Assembly: GCF_000938255.1 (NCBI RefSeq)
Contig: NZ_JYMR01000008.1
Location: 62,001 to 126,000, forward strand
Direction of reading: 5' to 3'
DNA length: 64,000 nt
DNA from: Bradyrhizobium sp. LTSP849
GTDB taxonomy: Bacteria > Pseudomonadota > Alphaproteobacteria > Rhizobiales > Xanthobacteraceae
A model generated the notes under the pieces. It saw only the letters and a list, made by a program, of their open reading frames with translations. It ran no database searches and was not told the origin of the DNA. How positions within the stretch are numbered: position 1 is the first letter of the stretch; every line of letters starts with the position of its first letter. The translations under genes were made by a program, and so were the position numbers. Of this stretch, positions 1 through 7,491 are shown in pieces.

Positions 1-3
1 TGA

Positions 4-573
4 TTGACCGCCATGGACTCAATCCTCGCTATCGATGCCGATGTGGCGGGGGTGAGCTTCGAGCTCTTCTCCGTGCAAGGCGAGGGGAGGCTGGAACAGC
101 AAATCAAGGGAAGGCTTGGCGGATTGGGCAGCTGTCCGCGCCTTAAGGCGCACCGAATGAACGGAGATTCGTTGGCGCATCGCGTTTACCGCAGTGACGA
201 TGTCGGTGATGTCGCGGCGGCATTCACGGTCGTCGACGCATGGCTTCGGGACGAACTGGGGGTCGAGCCGCTGGCCGTGGGACATCGCCTCGCTCACGCC
301 GGGCCGAACGACGCTCAACCGGTCTTGATTGATGACGCCGTGATGGTTCGACTGGAGCAGTTGGTCGCTTTGGCGCCGTTGCGTCTGCCGCATAATCTCG
401 CGCCGATCCGTTCTATGCGCGCCAATCATCCGGCGCTGGTGCAAGTCGCCTGCTTCGACAGTGCGTTTCATCTCAGCCGAGCGGCTGGAAGCGATGGCCA
501 ACCCTACGATGATGAACTTGCGATCGCGCGGCATACGTTGGCGTTCTTGCTGAACGGGCCGTCGTCGCGCTGA
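4..573 (+). pseudogene. Truncated acetate kinase (AckA-like), probably non-functional
   Basis: The 189-residue product resembles the first half of acetate/propionate kinases (normally about 400 residues). The middle part matches best: VGHRLAHAG corresponds to the family VGHRVVHGG, followed by LAPLRLPHN and the FDSAFH motif that carries the catalytic Asp. The N-terminal phosphate-binding segment, normally a variant of NxGSSSLKF, is degraded here to DADVAGVSFELF, so the conserved Asn is lost. After FDSAFH the frame leaves the family and stops; the ATPase C-terminal half is missing and the next gene begins 38 bases later. The start could be TTG at 4 or ATG at 13. In rhizobia ackA often follows a phosphoketolase gene, which would lie outside the window. 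I infer a decayed remnant, although a shortened protein may still be made. Confidence 0.7.
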
Positions 574-610
574 CGCAGGTCCCTGAAGCTGAAAAACTGG
601 TCGGTCCTTT

Positions 611-1060
611 ATGCTGCTTCAGTTCCTCGTCGGCGCGCTGGTCAGTATGACTAATATCGGAATCCATGCCCTGGTGACCGTCGTCGCCGTTTCGATTGCG
701 CGCGGCGCAAGCGCAGGCCTTCGGCAAACGGAGAGACCAAGATTGCATCTGATGGGCGTGATGATCGCAACGGCTGCAGTATTGCAGGTCGCGCACACAC
801 TGGAAATCCTGGCATGGGCCTGGACGTACGGCATCATCCAGGCCGCGGCACCCGGCAGCGAGCTGCTCTATTTCGCTTTCGTCAACTACACCACGCTCGG
901 CTACGGCGATATCACACCAGTACGCGAATGGCGGCTCATCGGCCCGCTGACCGCCATGAACGGCGTGCTGCTGTTCGGCTGGTCGGCCGCCATCCTGTTC
1001 GAGGTTTTGCGTAAGACACTCGAACACCTCGGCGTGACCGAAGCGCCGGGCCTCAAATGA
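611..1060 (+). CDS. Small K+-channel-like membrane protein (Ion_trans_2 type)
   Basis: A 149-residue membrane protein with hydrophobic segments at about residues 5-30 and 46-75, a pore loop, and a last segment at about 107-130. The pore contains TTLGYGDI, the TxGYGD signature of potassium-channel selectivity filters. There is no RCK/TrkA cytoplasmic domain, so this is a pore-only form, perhaps gated by voltage or by a partner. Small proteins of this family are common in rhizobia next to stress genes. It follows the broken acetate kinase gene and could share its transcript. Ion selectivity is inferred from the filter only. Confidence 0.75.
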   Translation: MLLQFLVGALVSMTNIGIHALVTVVAVSIARGASAGLRQTERPRLHLMGVMIATAAVLQVAHTLEILAWAWTYGIIQAAAPGSELLYFAFVNYTTLGYGDITPVREWRLIGPLTAMNGVLLFGWSAAILFEVLRKTLEHLGVTEAPGLK

Positions 1061-1096
1061 TCCCGATGGGACGAACGGTATCCCGCAGAGGCAAAT

Positions 1097-1186
1097 TCAC
1101 CTCAGGAAAAGGATGATCGCCGTGAACGCGACGGGCAGGGCCCCGATGACGACGACGGTGATCCGGAATGCGATCTCGTTCCACAT
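1097..1186 (-). CDS. Possible 29-residue single-pass membrane peptide
   Basis: Reading the minus strand gives an ATG ORF of 29 codons that starts MWNEIAFRI and continues as one hydrophobic helix ending ILFLR before TGA. The composition (polar N-terminus, one membrane span, positive C-terminal residue) is that of a real small membrane protein rather than random GC-rich sequence. It lies just downstream of the FixK-family gene on the same strand. No strong ribosome binding site is visible (GCTCC before the ATG), so the call is tentative. Confidence 0.35.
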   Translation of the reverse strand: MWNEIAFRITVVVIGALPVAFTAIILFLR

Positions 1187-1257
1187 GGAGCGAGGCTAAC
1201 ATTGGATTGAGCCGATGTGATGTGCAGTTTGTGCCATTCGCCAACAGTGAAGGCTGC

Positions 1258-1941
1258 TCAAGACTGCAAATCAAGGCTCGCGAGCTTCAGCCGGTCCAGC
1301 AGCACGATCTGGCGCTGGTTGTTGCCGATGAAGCCGAGCACGCCGAACTCGTGCAGCCGCGACAACGCACGGGACACGGTCTCCAATGTCAGGCCGAGAT
1401 AGTCGGCGATATCGCGGCGCGACATCGGCAGCGCCATGACGCCGGCGGCGGTCAACCGTTTGTCCATCTCGAGCAGGAAGGCGGCAACCCGCTCCAGCGA
1501 GGTCTTGCGTCCCAGCAGCAGCATGTGATCTTCGGCGTGCTGCAAATTGGTCGTGGTCATGCCGAGCAGGTTCTTGGCGACCATGGCATCGCTCTCGGCC
1601 ACCAGTTCGAGGCTTTGCCGCCTGATCAGGCGAACGGTGGTGTCGACGATCGCCTCCGCCGTGAAACGGTGTGCGCCGCCGTTCTCAAGCCCGAAAATGT
1701 CGCCGGCGAGATGAAACGCGCCGATCTGACGCCGTCCGTCGGTCAGCAGCTTGTAGCTCCGCACCGCACCAAACTTGACCTGATAGACGTACTCGGCAGG
1801 CTCCTTCTCGCCGTAGACCTCGGTGCCCTTCTTGTAGGTGAATTCGCTCAAACTCACGATGGGATTTGACGCGCTGGTCATTCCGAAGTCGCGGAGAGAA
1901 TTGGGGCGCGGTGACTGGTCGGTTGCGATGCGCACAAACAT
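1258..1941 (-). CDS. CRP/FNR-superfamily regulator, FixK-like
   Basis: The 227-residue product has an N-terminal cyclic-nucleotide-binding-type beta-roll (about residues 20-130), a long dimerisation helix and a C-terminal helix-turn-helix (RRDIADYLGLTLETVSRAL) whose recognition helix carries the E-x-x-SR pattern shared by FNR and FixK. The N-terminal Fe-S cysteine cluster of true FNR is absent, which favours the FixK type, regulated by a FixLJ-like cascade or by oxidation rather than by direct oxygen sensing. The ATG at 1941 is preceded by GAGGAG at good spacing; an in-frame TTG at 1956 is less likely. Five FixK/FNR-type boxes occur within the next 24 kb, so this gene is a natural candidate for the local regulator. 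Confidence 0.88.
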   Translation of the reverse strand: MFVRIATDQSPRPNSLRDFGMTSASNPIVSLSEFTYKKGTEVYGEKEPAEYVYQVKFGAVRSYKLLTDGRRQIGAFHLAGDIFGLENGGAHRFTAEAIVDTTVRLIRRQSLELVAESDAMVAKNLLGMTTTNLQHAEDHMLLLGRKTSLERVAAFLLEMDKRLTAAGVMALPMSRRDIADYLGLTLETVSRALSRLHEFGVLGFIGNNQRQIVLLDRLKLASLDLQS

Positions 1942-2266
1942 GGCCCAACTCCTCAACTAATCGCTGAATTGGTCTGTCAGAAACTAGGACCCATTTCGTT
2001 TTTCGGGATGCGCCCCGCCGTGTCGCGCTGCGGTTGATGTACGACGAAGGCCGTATTATCAACCATTGTATCTAAGGTCATTGTACGAAAGGACAGGGCG
2101 GCATTTTCCTGCACGGAATGAGAAGGCCTGTTCGCCAGCATTGCTCATTTTGATTCGATTCGTAGACGTGCCGATGCGACCGATATCGTCGGCCCGTTGA
2201 ACTGATCATCGGCTTCTCCAACTGGCTCGAACGCCCTGTCGGCATTGTCTTCTCAAGAGGTGAAAG
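1942..2266. other. Divergent intergenic region between the FixK-like regulator and a response regulator
   Basis: No gene seen on either strand. The stretch is less GC-rich than its surroundings. GGTTGAT at 2032-2038 and ATCAACC at 2058-2064 form a perfect 7-bp inverted repeat with a 19-base spacer. That is too wide for a FixK box, but it could be a hairpin or a pair of half-sites near the regulator's promoter. Confidence 0.5.
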
Positions 2267-2899
2267 TTGCCTGGCTTCGTTCACATCGTCGACGATGACG
2301 CTTCGTTCCGGACAGCGATCGAGCGCCGGTTGAAGCTTGCCGGCTATGACGTCGCGACCTATGCGTCCGCCCAGGATCTGCTTGATCGTCTGCCGGACGA
2401 CGAGCGGCCGGGATGCATCCTGCTCGACGTGCAGATACCGGGGCTCACCGGTCCCGAGCTGCAGAACCATCTCACCCGGCTCGGCTCGAAGCTGCCGATC
2501 GTCTTCCTGACCGGGCACGCCGATACGGCAACGACGGTGCGGGCCATCAAGGCTGGTGCCGAGGATTTTCTCACCAAGCCGGTGTCGTCGGAACAGTTGA
2601 TCGACGCGCTTGAACGTGCCTTGGCTCGTCAGAAGACCGAGCGAAGCCAGCGCGGCAAGCTCGATGTGCTCCGCACTCTGGTCGCGTCGCTGACACCGCG
2701 CGAGCGCCAGGTGTTCGATCTGATCGTGCGCGGCAAGATCAACAAGCAGATCGCCTATGAGCTCGGAACCAGCGAACGCACCGTGAAGGCGCATCGTCAC
2801 CAGGTGATGGAGAAAATGCAGGTGTCCTCGCTTGCGGAGCTGGTGTCGCTCGCGGAGCGGCTCGGAATGCTCGATCCCGAAAGCAGACCATCCGCCTAG
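2267..2899 (+). CDS. FixJ-type two-component response regulator (receiver + LuxR HTH)
   Basis: The 210-residue protein has a receiver domain (residues 4-115) with acidic residues VDDDAS, a phosphoacceptor Asp in LLDVQIPG, a Thr in FLTGHAD and a Lys in TKPV. A short linker leads to a LuxR/FixJ helix-turn-helix (SLTPRERQVFDLI, then TSERTVKAHRHQVMEKM). This matches the FixJ/NodW/TtrR class that activates transcription after phosphorylation. The start is TTG at 2267, preceded by AGAGG at proper spacing; no in-frame ATG is near. No sensor kinase adjoins it; the nearest is at 17406, so its partner is unknown. It may act upstream of the divergent FixK-like gene, as FixJ does on fixK in rhizobia, but that is inference. 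Confidence 0.9.
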   Translation: MPGFVHIVDDDASFRTAIERRLKLAGYDVATYASAQDLLDRLPDDERPGCILLDVQIPGLTGPELQNHLTRLGSKLPIVFLTGHADTATTVRAIKAGAEDFLTKPVSSEQLIDALERALARQKTERSQRGKLDVLRTLVASLTPRERQVFDLIVRGKINKQIAYELGTSERTVKAHRHQVMEKMQVSSLAELVSLAERLGMLDPESRPSA

Positions 2900-3078
2900 A
2901 CGGAGCCTTCCGCCGACGGGTTTCCGCTGAGCGACCTGTCCAATGGGACAATATGAAAGCTTCTTGACGGTGCTGTAGAGAGCGCGTGGATCAATTCATG
3001 GCGCGCCGTCAGGTCAAGCTTTGGAACTGGTCGCCACGCCCGTACATTGCCCGATGGTCAAGATAGAGGCCGACGATA

Positions 3079-3453
3079 TTGTCGCCGCACAGACCTATCA
3101 TTGTCGTTGACGATGATTCATCCATGCGCACGAGCATCAAGCGGCTCTTGCGCGAGCACGGCTTCACCGTGTTGTTGTTCGACTCGGCGCATGCGCTGCT
3201 CGATCACGGCGAGCACGACAAGGCCGCCTGCATCATCATCGACATCAATCTGGACGGTCAGTCCGGCATCGATCTGCGCCGCCGTCTTGCGGAGGAGGGT
3301 ATCACGGCGCCGGTGATCTACATCACCGGCAATGACAGCCAGGCGAACCACTCTGCCGCGGTCGAGTCGGGATGCATTGCATATCTGACCAAGCCTTTCA
3401 GGGCGCAGTCGTTGATGGAGCCGATCCAGCGCGCTGTTTCAGGGGCAATCTAG
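3079..3453 (+). CDS. Stand-alone receiver-domain response regulator
   Basis: A 124-residue single receiver domain: acidic pair in VVDDDSS, phosphoacceptor Asp in IIDINLDG, conserved Thr in YITGND and Lys in TKPF. There is no output domain, so it resembles CheY/FixJ-receiver proteins that work in phosphorelays or by protein contact. It starts at TTG 3079 and follows the FixJ-type regulator on the same strand with a 179-base gap, so it may have its own promoter. Its gene ends 16 bases from the convergent IalB gene. Confidence 0.85.
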   Translation: MSPHRPIIVVDDDSSMRTSIKRLLREHGFTVLLFDSAHALLDHGEHDKAACIIIDINLDGQSGIDLRRRLAEEGITAPVIYITGNDSQANHSAAVESGCIAYLTKPFRAQSLMEPIQRAVSGAI

Positions 3454-3469
3454 CAGGGGTGGCGGCCGC

Positions 3470-4054
3470 TCATTCATCGATCTCCTGCTCCAGCGTCTGT
3501 GCCGGTGCACCCTTGTGGATTGCGGCGAACTGCGCCAGCGGCAGCGAGGTCGTCAGCGAAAGAAGGTTGAAATCGACGACCTCAAGGACGAGCGCGTTTC
3601 CCGATTCCATGGCCTTGATGATGTTGGGATCGGCAACGTCGGCCGCGATGCAGGCGTTGGCGAGACACCACGTGTAGGGCACGCGATAGGAGCTGCCTTG
3701 GTCGACGGTCAGCTTGACCGGGTGCTGTAGATACATCCCGACAGGCACGAACAATTGCAGTCGTCCGTTGCGGTCGCCTTCACGCTCGATGAGATCCAGG
3801 CGCACGGCCATTTGACGGGTCGGAAAAGTGCCGGTGATCGACGTGCGGCACAGCGTCGGCGCGCCGCCCGCCTTGAAACAGAGCTTGCGCCAACTCCCAT
3901 AGGTGATGTCCTTTGCCTCCCGCTGGCCGCGCGTTGCGACTTCGGCGGGCGTCGTCGCATGAGATTTCTCTCGCGCCGCCGCGTCCGCGATCGACGCCCC
4001 GCCGGCAATCGCTGCCACGAGAACGCCCGAGAGACAGTCACGTGCGCTGGTCAT
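3470..4054 (-). CDS. Invasion-associated locus B (IalB) family protein
   Basis: A 194-residue exported protein with a signal peptide (about residues 1-26, ending ADAAA). The mature part shows the IalB pattern: YGSWRKLCFKAGG near the start, LCRTSITGTF, a central P-V-G block (FVPVGMYLQHPVKL), and a conserved cysteine pair in TWCLANACIAA. IalB proteins are small periplasmic or envelope proteins of alphaproteobacteria; the biochemical role is not established. ATG 4054 is preceded by GGAGG. It is the last of three minus-strand genes with the AspT-type exchanger and a hydrolase, with 30 bases between this gene and the hydrolase. Confidence 0.82.
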   Translation of the reverse strand: MTSARDCLSGVLVAAIAGGASIADAAAREKSHATTPAEVATRGQREAKDITYGSWRKLCFKAGGAPTLCRTSITGTFPTRQMAVRLDLIEREGDRNGRLQLFVPVGMYLQHPVKLTVDQGSSYRVPYTWCLANACIAADVADPNIIKAMESGNALVLEVVDFNLLSLTTSLPLAQFAAIHKGAPAQTLEQEIDE

Positions 4055-4084
4055 GGCTCAGCCTCCAGGCATCCGTATTCGCAC

Positions 4085-4972
4085 TCATTTCTGCGCGTCG
4101 AGAAACTTCGCCACCAGCGGCGACCAGATCGGGATCGCATCAGGCGAACCGATGAAGAAATGCCCCTCATTGCCGAACGGCGGCATCAGGTGATATTCGG
4201 CCCGCCCACCCGCTGTGGTGAAGGCCTGGTGCATACGCTGCGACAGAGCAGGGCCGAAAAACGTGTCGTTCTCGATGTAGAACCACAGCATCGGCACCCG
4301 CGAGGTCCGGCCGAAATCCGCGGTCGCCTCGACCAGCTTGTCCGGTGCGCAGTTGTTGTTGGGCTTGCCGTCGACCCGGCCGCCGCGTCCCGCTGCGAAG
4401 GTGATGATAGCTTTGACCTGCGGCGGGTTCACGCTCGACAGCGCAATGGAAGCCCAGCCGCCGGCGGATTGTCCGATGACGACGACGTCCTTCGGGAGGA
4501 CGCGTTTCTCGGCGATCATGTAGTCGATGATCCAGAGATCGGCCAGCGCCAACGCACGTCCGGCGTCATGGAAGTTCGGGTTGGTGCAGTTGCCGACCTT
4601 GGCGAAGAACGGGCCGTAGAGACCGCGCTCTGGAATGTCGATGGCGGCTGCGCCGTATCCCGTGCCGACGGGTGCCACGACGAAATAGCCGCGTTTGGCG
4701 AACCACTTCGCGGCGTCGCGGAATTCTACTAGCGGAAAGAAGCTGCGATCGACCGGTTTGAGCGACACGCCATGGTTCATGATCGCGAGCGGGAAGGGAC
4801 CGTCGCCAACGGGGCGTACCACATAGGCGAACATCGGGAGCGGCAGCGGCAGCACCCAGACCTCCTCCTGAATACGGACGTCGTCCTCGGCGCGCGCCGG
4901 AGCGAGCAGGCAGGCCAGGAGGAGCAACGCCGCCGCCATCGACTTTGGAGTTGGTGCATGCCGGAGATTCAT
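4085..4972 (-). CDS. Secreted alpha/beta hydrolase (dienelactone-hydrolase-like)
   Basis: A 295-residue exported alpha/beta hydrolase. The signal peptide ends near ARA (about residue 28). The nucleophile elbow is GQSAGG, the acid is probably the Asp of ENDTFF and the His is in NEGHFF, giving a complete Ser-Asp-His triad. The substrate is unknown; the closest general type is periplasmic dienelactone hydrolase or carboxylesterase. ATG 4972 is preceded by GAGGGAGG and begins 11 bases after the exchanger stop, so the two are almost certainly co-transcribed. A start five codons further upstream (4987) would overlap the exchanger and lacks a better site. Confidence 0.8.
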   Translation of the reverse strand: MNLRHAPTPKSMAAALLLLACLLAPARAEDDVRIQEEVWVLPLPLPMFAYVVRPVGDGPFPLAIMNHGVSLKPVDRSFFPLVEFRDAAKWFAKRGYFVVAPVGTGYGAAAIDIPERGLYGPFFAKVGNCTNPNFHDAGRALALADLWIIDYMIAEKRVLPKDVVVIGQSAGGWASIALSSVNPPQVKAIITFAAGRGGRVDGKPNNNCAPDKLVEATADFGRTSRVPMLWFYIENDTFFGPALSQRMHQAFTTAGGRAEYHLMPPFGNEGHFFIGSPDAIPIWSPLVAKFLDAQK

Positions 4973-4983
4973 ACGCGCCTCCC

Positions 4984-6672
4984 TCAACCGGCGAACGTAC
5001 TGGCCACGATGATCGGGCCGAGCACGGTCAGGACGACGTTGCCGACGGCGTAGGGCACGGCGACGCCGAGCACCGGCGTTTGGCTTTCGGCGACCTCGCA
5101 GGCACCAGTCACGGCGGCGTCGACCGTCATGGCGCCGGCCAGCGCGCCGCAGATGATGACCGGATTCATGTGGAGCACGCGATGGGCAAACAAGGTCGTC
5201 ACGATCAGCGGCACCAGCGTGACGACGAGGCCCATGCCGACCAGAAGCAGGCCATGTGACTGGATCGCGACCCAGGCCGCATGGCCGTTGCCGAGGCCGA
5301 TCGCTGCGATGAAGCCGCCGAGCCCGATATCGCTCAGCGTCTGCTGCGCCGCAGGCGGCATTGCGCCCATCGTCGGCCGCCGCGACCGTAGCCAGCCGCA
5401 GAAGAGCCCTGCAATCAGGGCGCCGCCACCGCCGCCCAGCGTCAACGGTACCGACCCGATCTTGACGCTCGCAAGACCGGCGAGCAGGCCCACGGCGATG
5501 CCGGCGGCAAGGAATGCAATGTCGGTACGATCTTCGGAGCGCAGGATTTGTCCGACGTTCGCGGCGGCACGCTCGATGTTGCGGGTGCTGCCGACCAGCG
5601 TCATGACGTCGCCGACATAGACGCGGGTGTCCGCGCTCAAGGGAACCTCTCGACCCATCCGCGTGAGTTTGCGCAGGAAAACACCGCGCGCATTGTCGCC
5701 GACGCGTTCAGCCACGTCCTTGACGGAGCGGCCATGGAGTTTGCGGTTATCGACGTGGACATCGATCACGTTGCCCGGAAGCGCCTTCAGGATCTCGTCG
5801 GCGTCGATCTCGGCGCCAATGATCGGTTTTGCGGCGACAAGGGCGGCGGTTCGTCCCGCGATGACGACGTCGTCGCCTGCTTGAAGAACTGTGTCGACAT
5901 GCGGCTCGACATCGGTGCCCTGACGCACGATCCGCTCGACCACGCTACGGCTGCCGATCTCGCCTTCGACGGCGCCGACAGTCCGCCCCGCCGCGACCGA
6001 CACCCGATAGGCACGCGCCTGGAATTTTCGGTAATGCAAATTTTCAGTTTGTGGCGGGCTGCCCCCCGCCAGTTCCGCCTCGAGCTTTGCGGCTTCCGCC
6101 TTCAAATCGATCCGCATCAGCTTCGGCGCGACAAACGGCACGTACAGGAGTGTGAGGATATAGCCGAGAACGTAGGTGACGGCGTACCCGGCGGCGATGT
6201 TCGCGTTCTGCTGCTCCAGCACATCCTTGGCGAGTCCGAGTTGGGACAGGGCACCGGACGCCGTGCCGATGACGGAGGATTGCGTCAGGGCGCCCGCAGC
6301 AAGGCCGGAAGCGGTGCCGGGACCGAGCGCGAACGCATTGGCAAATATGAGAACGATGACGAGGCCGGTGCCGCCAAGTACGAGCGCGAGCGCAACCTGC
6401 GCCAGGGTCCGGATGCTCAGGGAGGCGAAGAACTCGGGTCCGGATCGGTAGCCGATCGTAAAGACGAATAGGCTGAAAAGAATGACCCTGAGCAGGGACG
6501 GGAACGCAAAGGTCCCGAGCTGCCCGATCAGGACGGCCACGATGAGCGTGCACGCCGTGGTGCCGATCGAAAATCCTAGGATCCGGACGCGGCCGAGAAT
6601 GGTGCCGAGCGCGATCGACAGCAGCAGGAAGATTTCCGGAGCCGTAAAGATCACCCACTTGACGGTATCCAT
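4984..6672 (-). CDS. AspT/YidE-type exchanger (AAE family) with two TrkA-C domains
   Basis: A 562-residue membrane protein with the layout of the aspartate:alanine exchanger family: an N-terminal membrane half (about residues 10-180) with duplicated hydrophobic helices, two cytoplasmic TrkA-C-like domains (about 205-290 and 295-370), and a C-terminal membrane half (about 385-560). GALTQSSVIGTASGAL in the first half and GALAGAMTVDAAV in the second mark the internal duplication. AspT proteins exchange an amino acid for its decarboxylation product. This one lies with a secreted hydrolase and IalB rather than a decarboxylase, so its substrate is open. A FixK-type box is centred about 65 bases before the ATG. 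A paralogue of equal length is at 12034. Confidence 0.85.
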   Translation of the reverse strand: MDTVKWVIFTAPEIFLLLSIALGTILGRVRILGFSIGTTACTLIVAVLIGQLGTFAFPSLLRVILFSLFVFTIGYRSGPEFFASLSIRTLAQVALALVLGGTGLVIVLIFANAFALGPGTASGLAAGALTQSSVIGTASGALSQLGLAKDVLEQQNANIAAGYAVTYVLGYILTLLYVPFVAPKLMRIDLKAEAAKLEAELAGGSPPQTENLHYRKFQARAYRVSVAAGRTVGAVEGEIGSRSVVERIVRQGTDVEPHVDTVLQAGDDVVIAGRTAALVAAKPIIGAEIDADEILKALPGNVIDVHVDNRKLHGRSVKDVAERVGDNARGVFLRKLTRMGREVPLSADTRVYVGDVMTLVGSTRNIERAAANVGQILRSEDRTDIAFLAAGIAVGLLAGLASVKIGSVPLTLGGGGGALIAGLFCGWLRSRRPTMGAMPPAAQQTLSDIGLGGFIAAIGLGNGHAAWVAIQSHGLLLVGMGLVVTLVPLIVTTLFAHRVLHMNPVIICGALAGAMTVDAAVTGACEVAESQTPVLGVAVPYAVGNVVLTVLGPIIVASTFAG

Positions 6673-6730
6673 GGTGCAAGTCTCGCCAGACCAGTTGCGG
6701 CGATCTGAGTCTCAAGATCGCAAGCAATGC

Positions 6731-6744
6731 TTGATCCAGATCAA
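6731..6744. promoter_or_regulatory. FixK/FNR-type box, perfect
   Basis: TTGATCCAGATCAA is a perfect TTGAT-N4-ATCAA palindrome, the binding site of FixK and FNR proteins. It lies between divergent genes, 59 bases from the ATG of the AspT-type exchanger (6672) and 67 bases from the ATG of the DUF1275 gene (6811), so it could serve either or both. Confidence 0.85.
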
Positions 6745-6810
6745 TCCACGCCGGCGGTACGGCGTTGCCTATGTGGTCATGCAGAACGCGCGTGAGCCCG
6801 CATCGTCACC

Positions 6811-7491
6811 ATGAGCACTCTGGAGGTCGCAGCCGGCGCGATCCGCCGCGATGAAACGGTCGAGATCGTATTGCTGCTTGCCTTCGCCGGCGGCTATATC
6901 GACGCCTATACCTGGATCATCCACGGTGTGATGGCGAATGCCCAGACCGCTAACCTGATCTTCCTCTGGGTCTATGCGACCGCCGGCAATTGGGCCAAGG
7001 CGCTCCACTTCGTGCCCCCGATCCTGGCGTTTGCGGTCGGTATTGTGATTGCCGCCTGGTTGCGCCGCGCCGCCGGCGAACGGGCCAGCGCGATCAGTAC
7101 GCTGATCGAGATCCTGTTGCTGATCGCAATCGGAATTTTGCACAACAGGCTCCCGAATATGGCCGGCACGCTCGGAATTTCGGTCGTTGCAGCCATGCAG
7201 ACCGCGATATTCACCAAGGTCAAAGGCGCCGTTTGCAGCACAGTGATGATCACCGGAAACATGCGCCAAGCTATCGAAAACATCTTTGTAGTTGCCGCCG
7301 GAGATGCACCGGTCGGAACGCTGCGCCTGTCGGGTATCTTTTTCGCGTTGTGCGCAGTGTTCGGCTTCGGCGCAGCGGTTGGCGCCTTCGCGACCAAGAG
7401 CATTCCCAATCTCGCGCTCGGTGTTCCCGTGGTCGCGCTGCTGGTCGTGCTGTTGCGCTGCGAGAGGTCACACCGAGAGGTACCGCAATGA
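6811..7491 (+). CDS. YoaK/DUF1275 family membrane protein
   Basis: A 226-residue protein with about six predicted membrane segments. The N-terminus has LLAFAGGYIDAYTWI followed by a Q-T-A-N motif (ANAQTANLIF), the usual DUF1275/YoaK signature; a second conserved block is ITGNMRQAI. The molecular function of the family is unknown. The ATG at 6811 is 67 bases from a perfect FixK-type box. The stop overlaps the start of the following sulP-like gene (7488), so the two are probably translated from one mRNA. Confidence 0.85.
   Translation: MSTLEVAAGAIRRDETVEIVLLLAFAGGYIDAYTWIIHGVMANAQTANLIFLWVYATAGNWAKALHFVPPILAFAVGIVIAAWLRRAAGERASAISTLIEILLLIAIGILHNRLPNMAGTLGISVVAAMQTAIFTKVKGAVCSTVMITGNMRQAIENIFVVAAGDAPVGTLRLSGIFFALCAVFGFGAAVGAFATKSIPNLALGVPVVALLVVLLRCERSHREVPQ

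Noticed and set aside
2032..2064. GGTTGAT and ATCAACC half-sites as a FixK box
   Set aside because: The spacer is far longer than 4 bases, so they are kept only as an inverted repeat.
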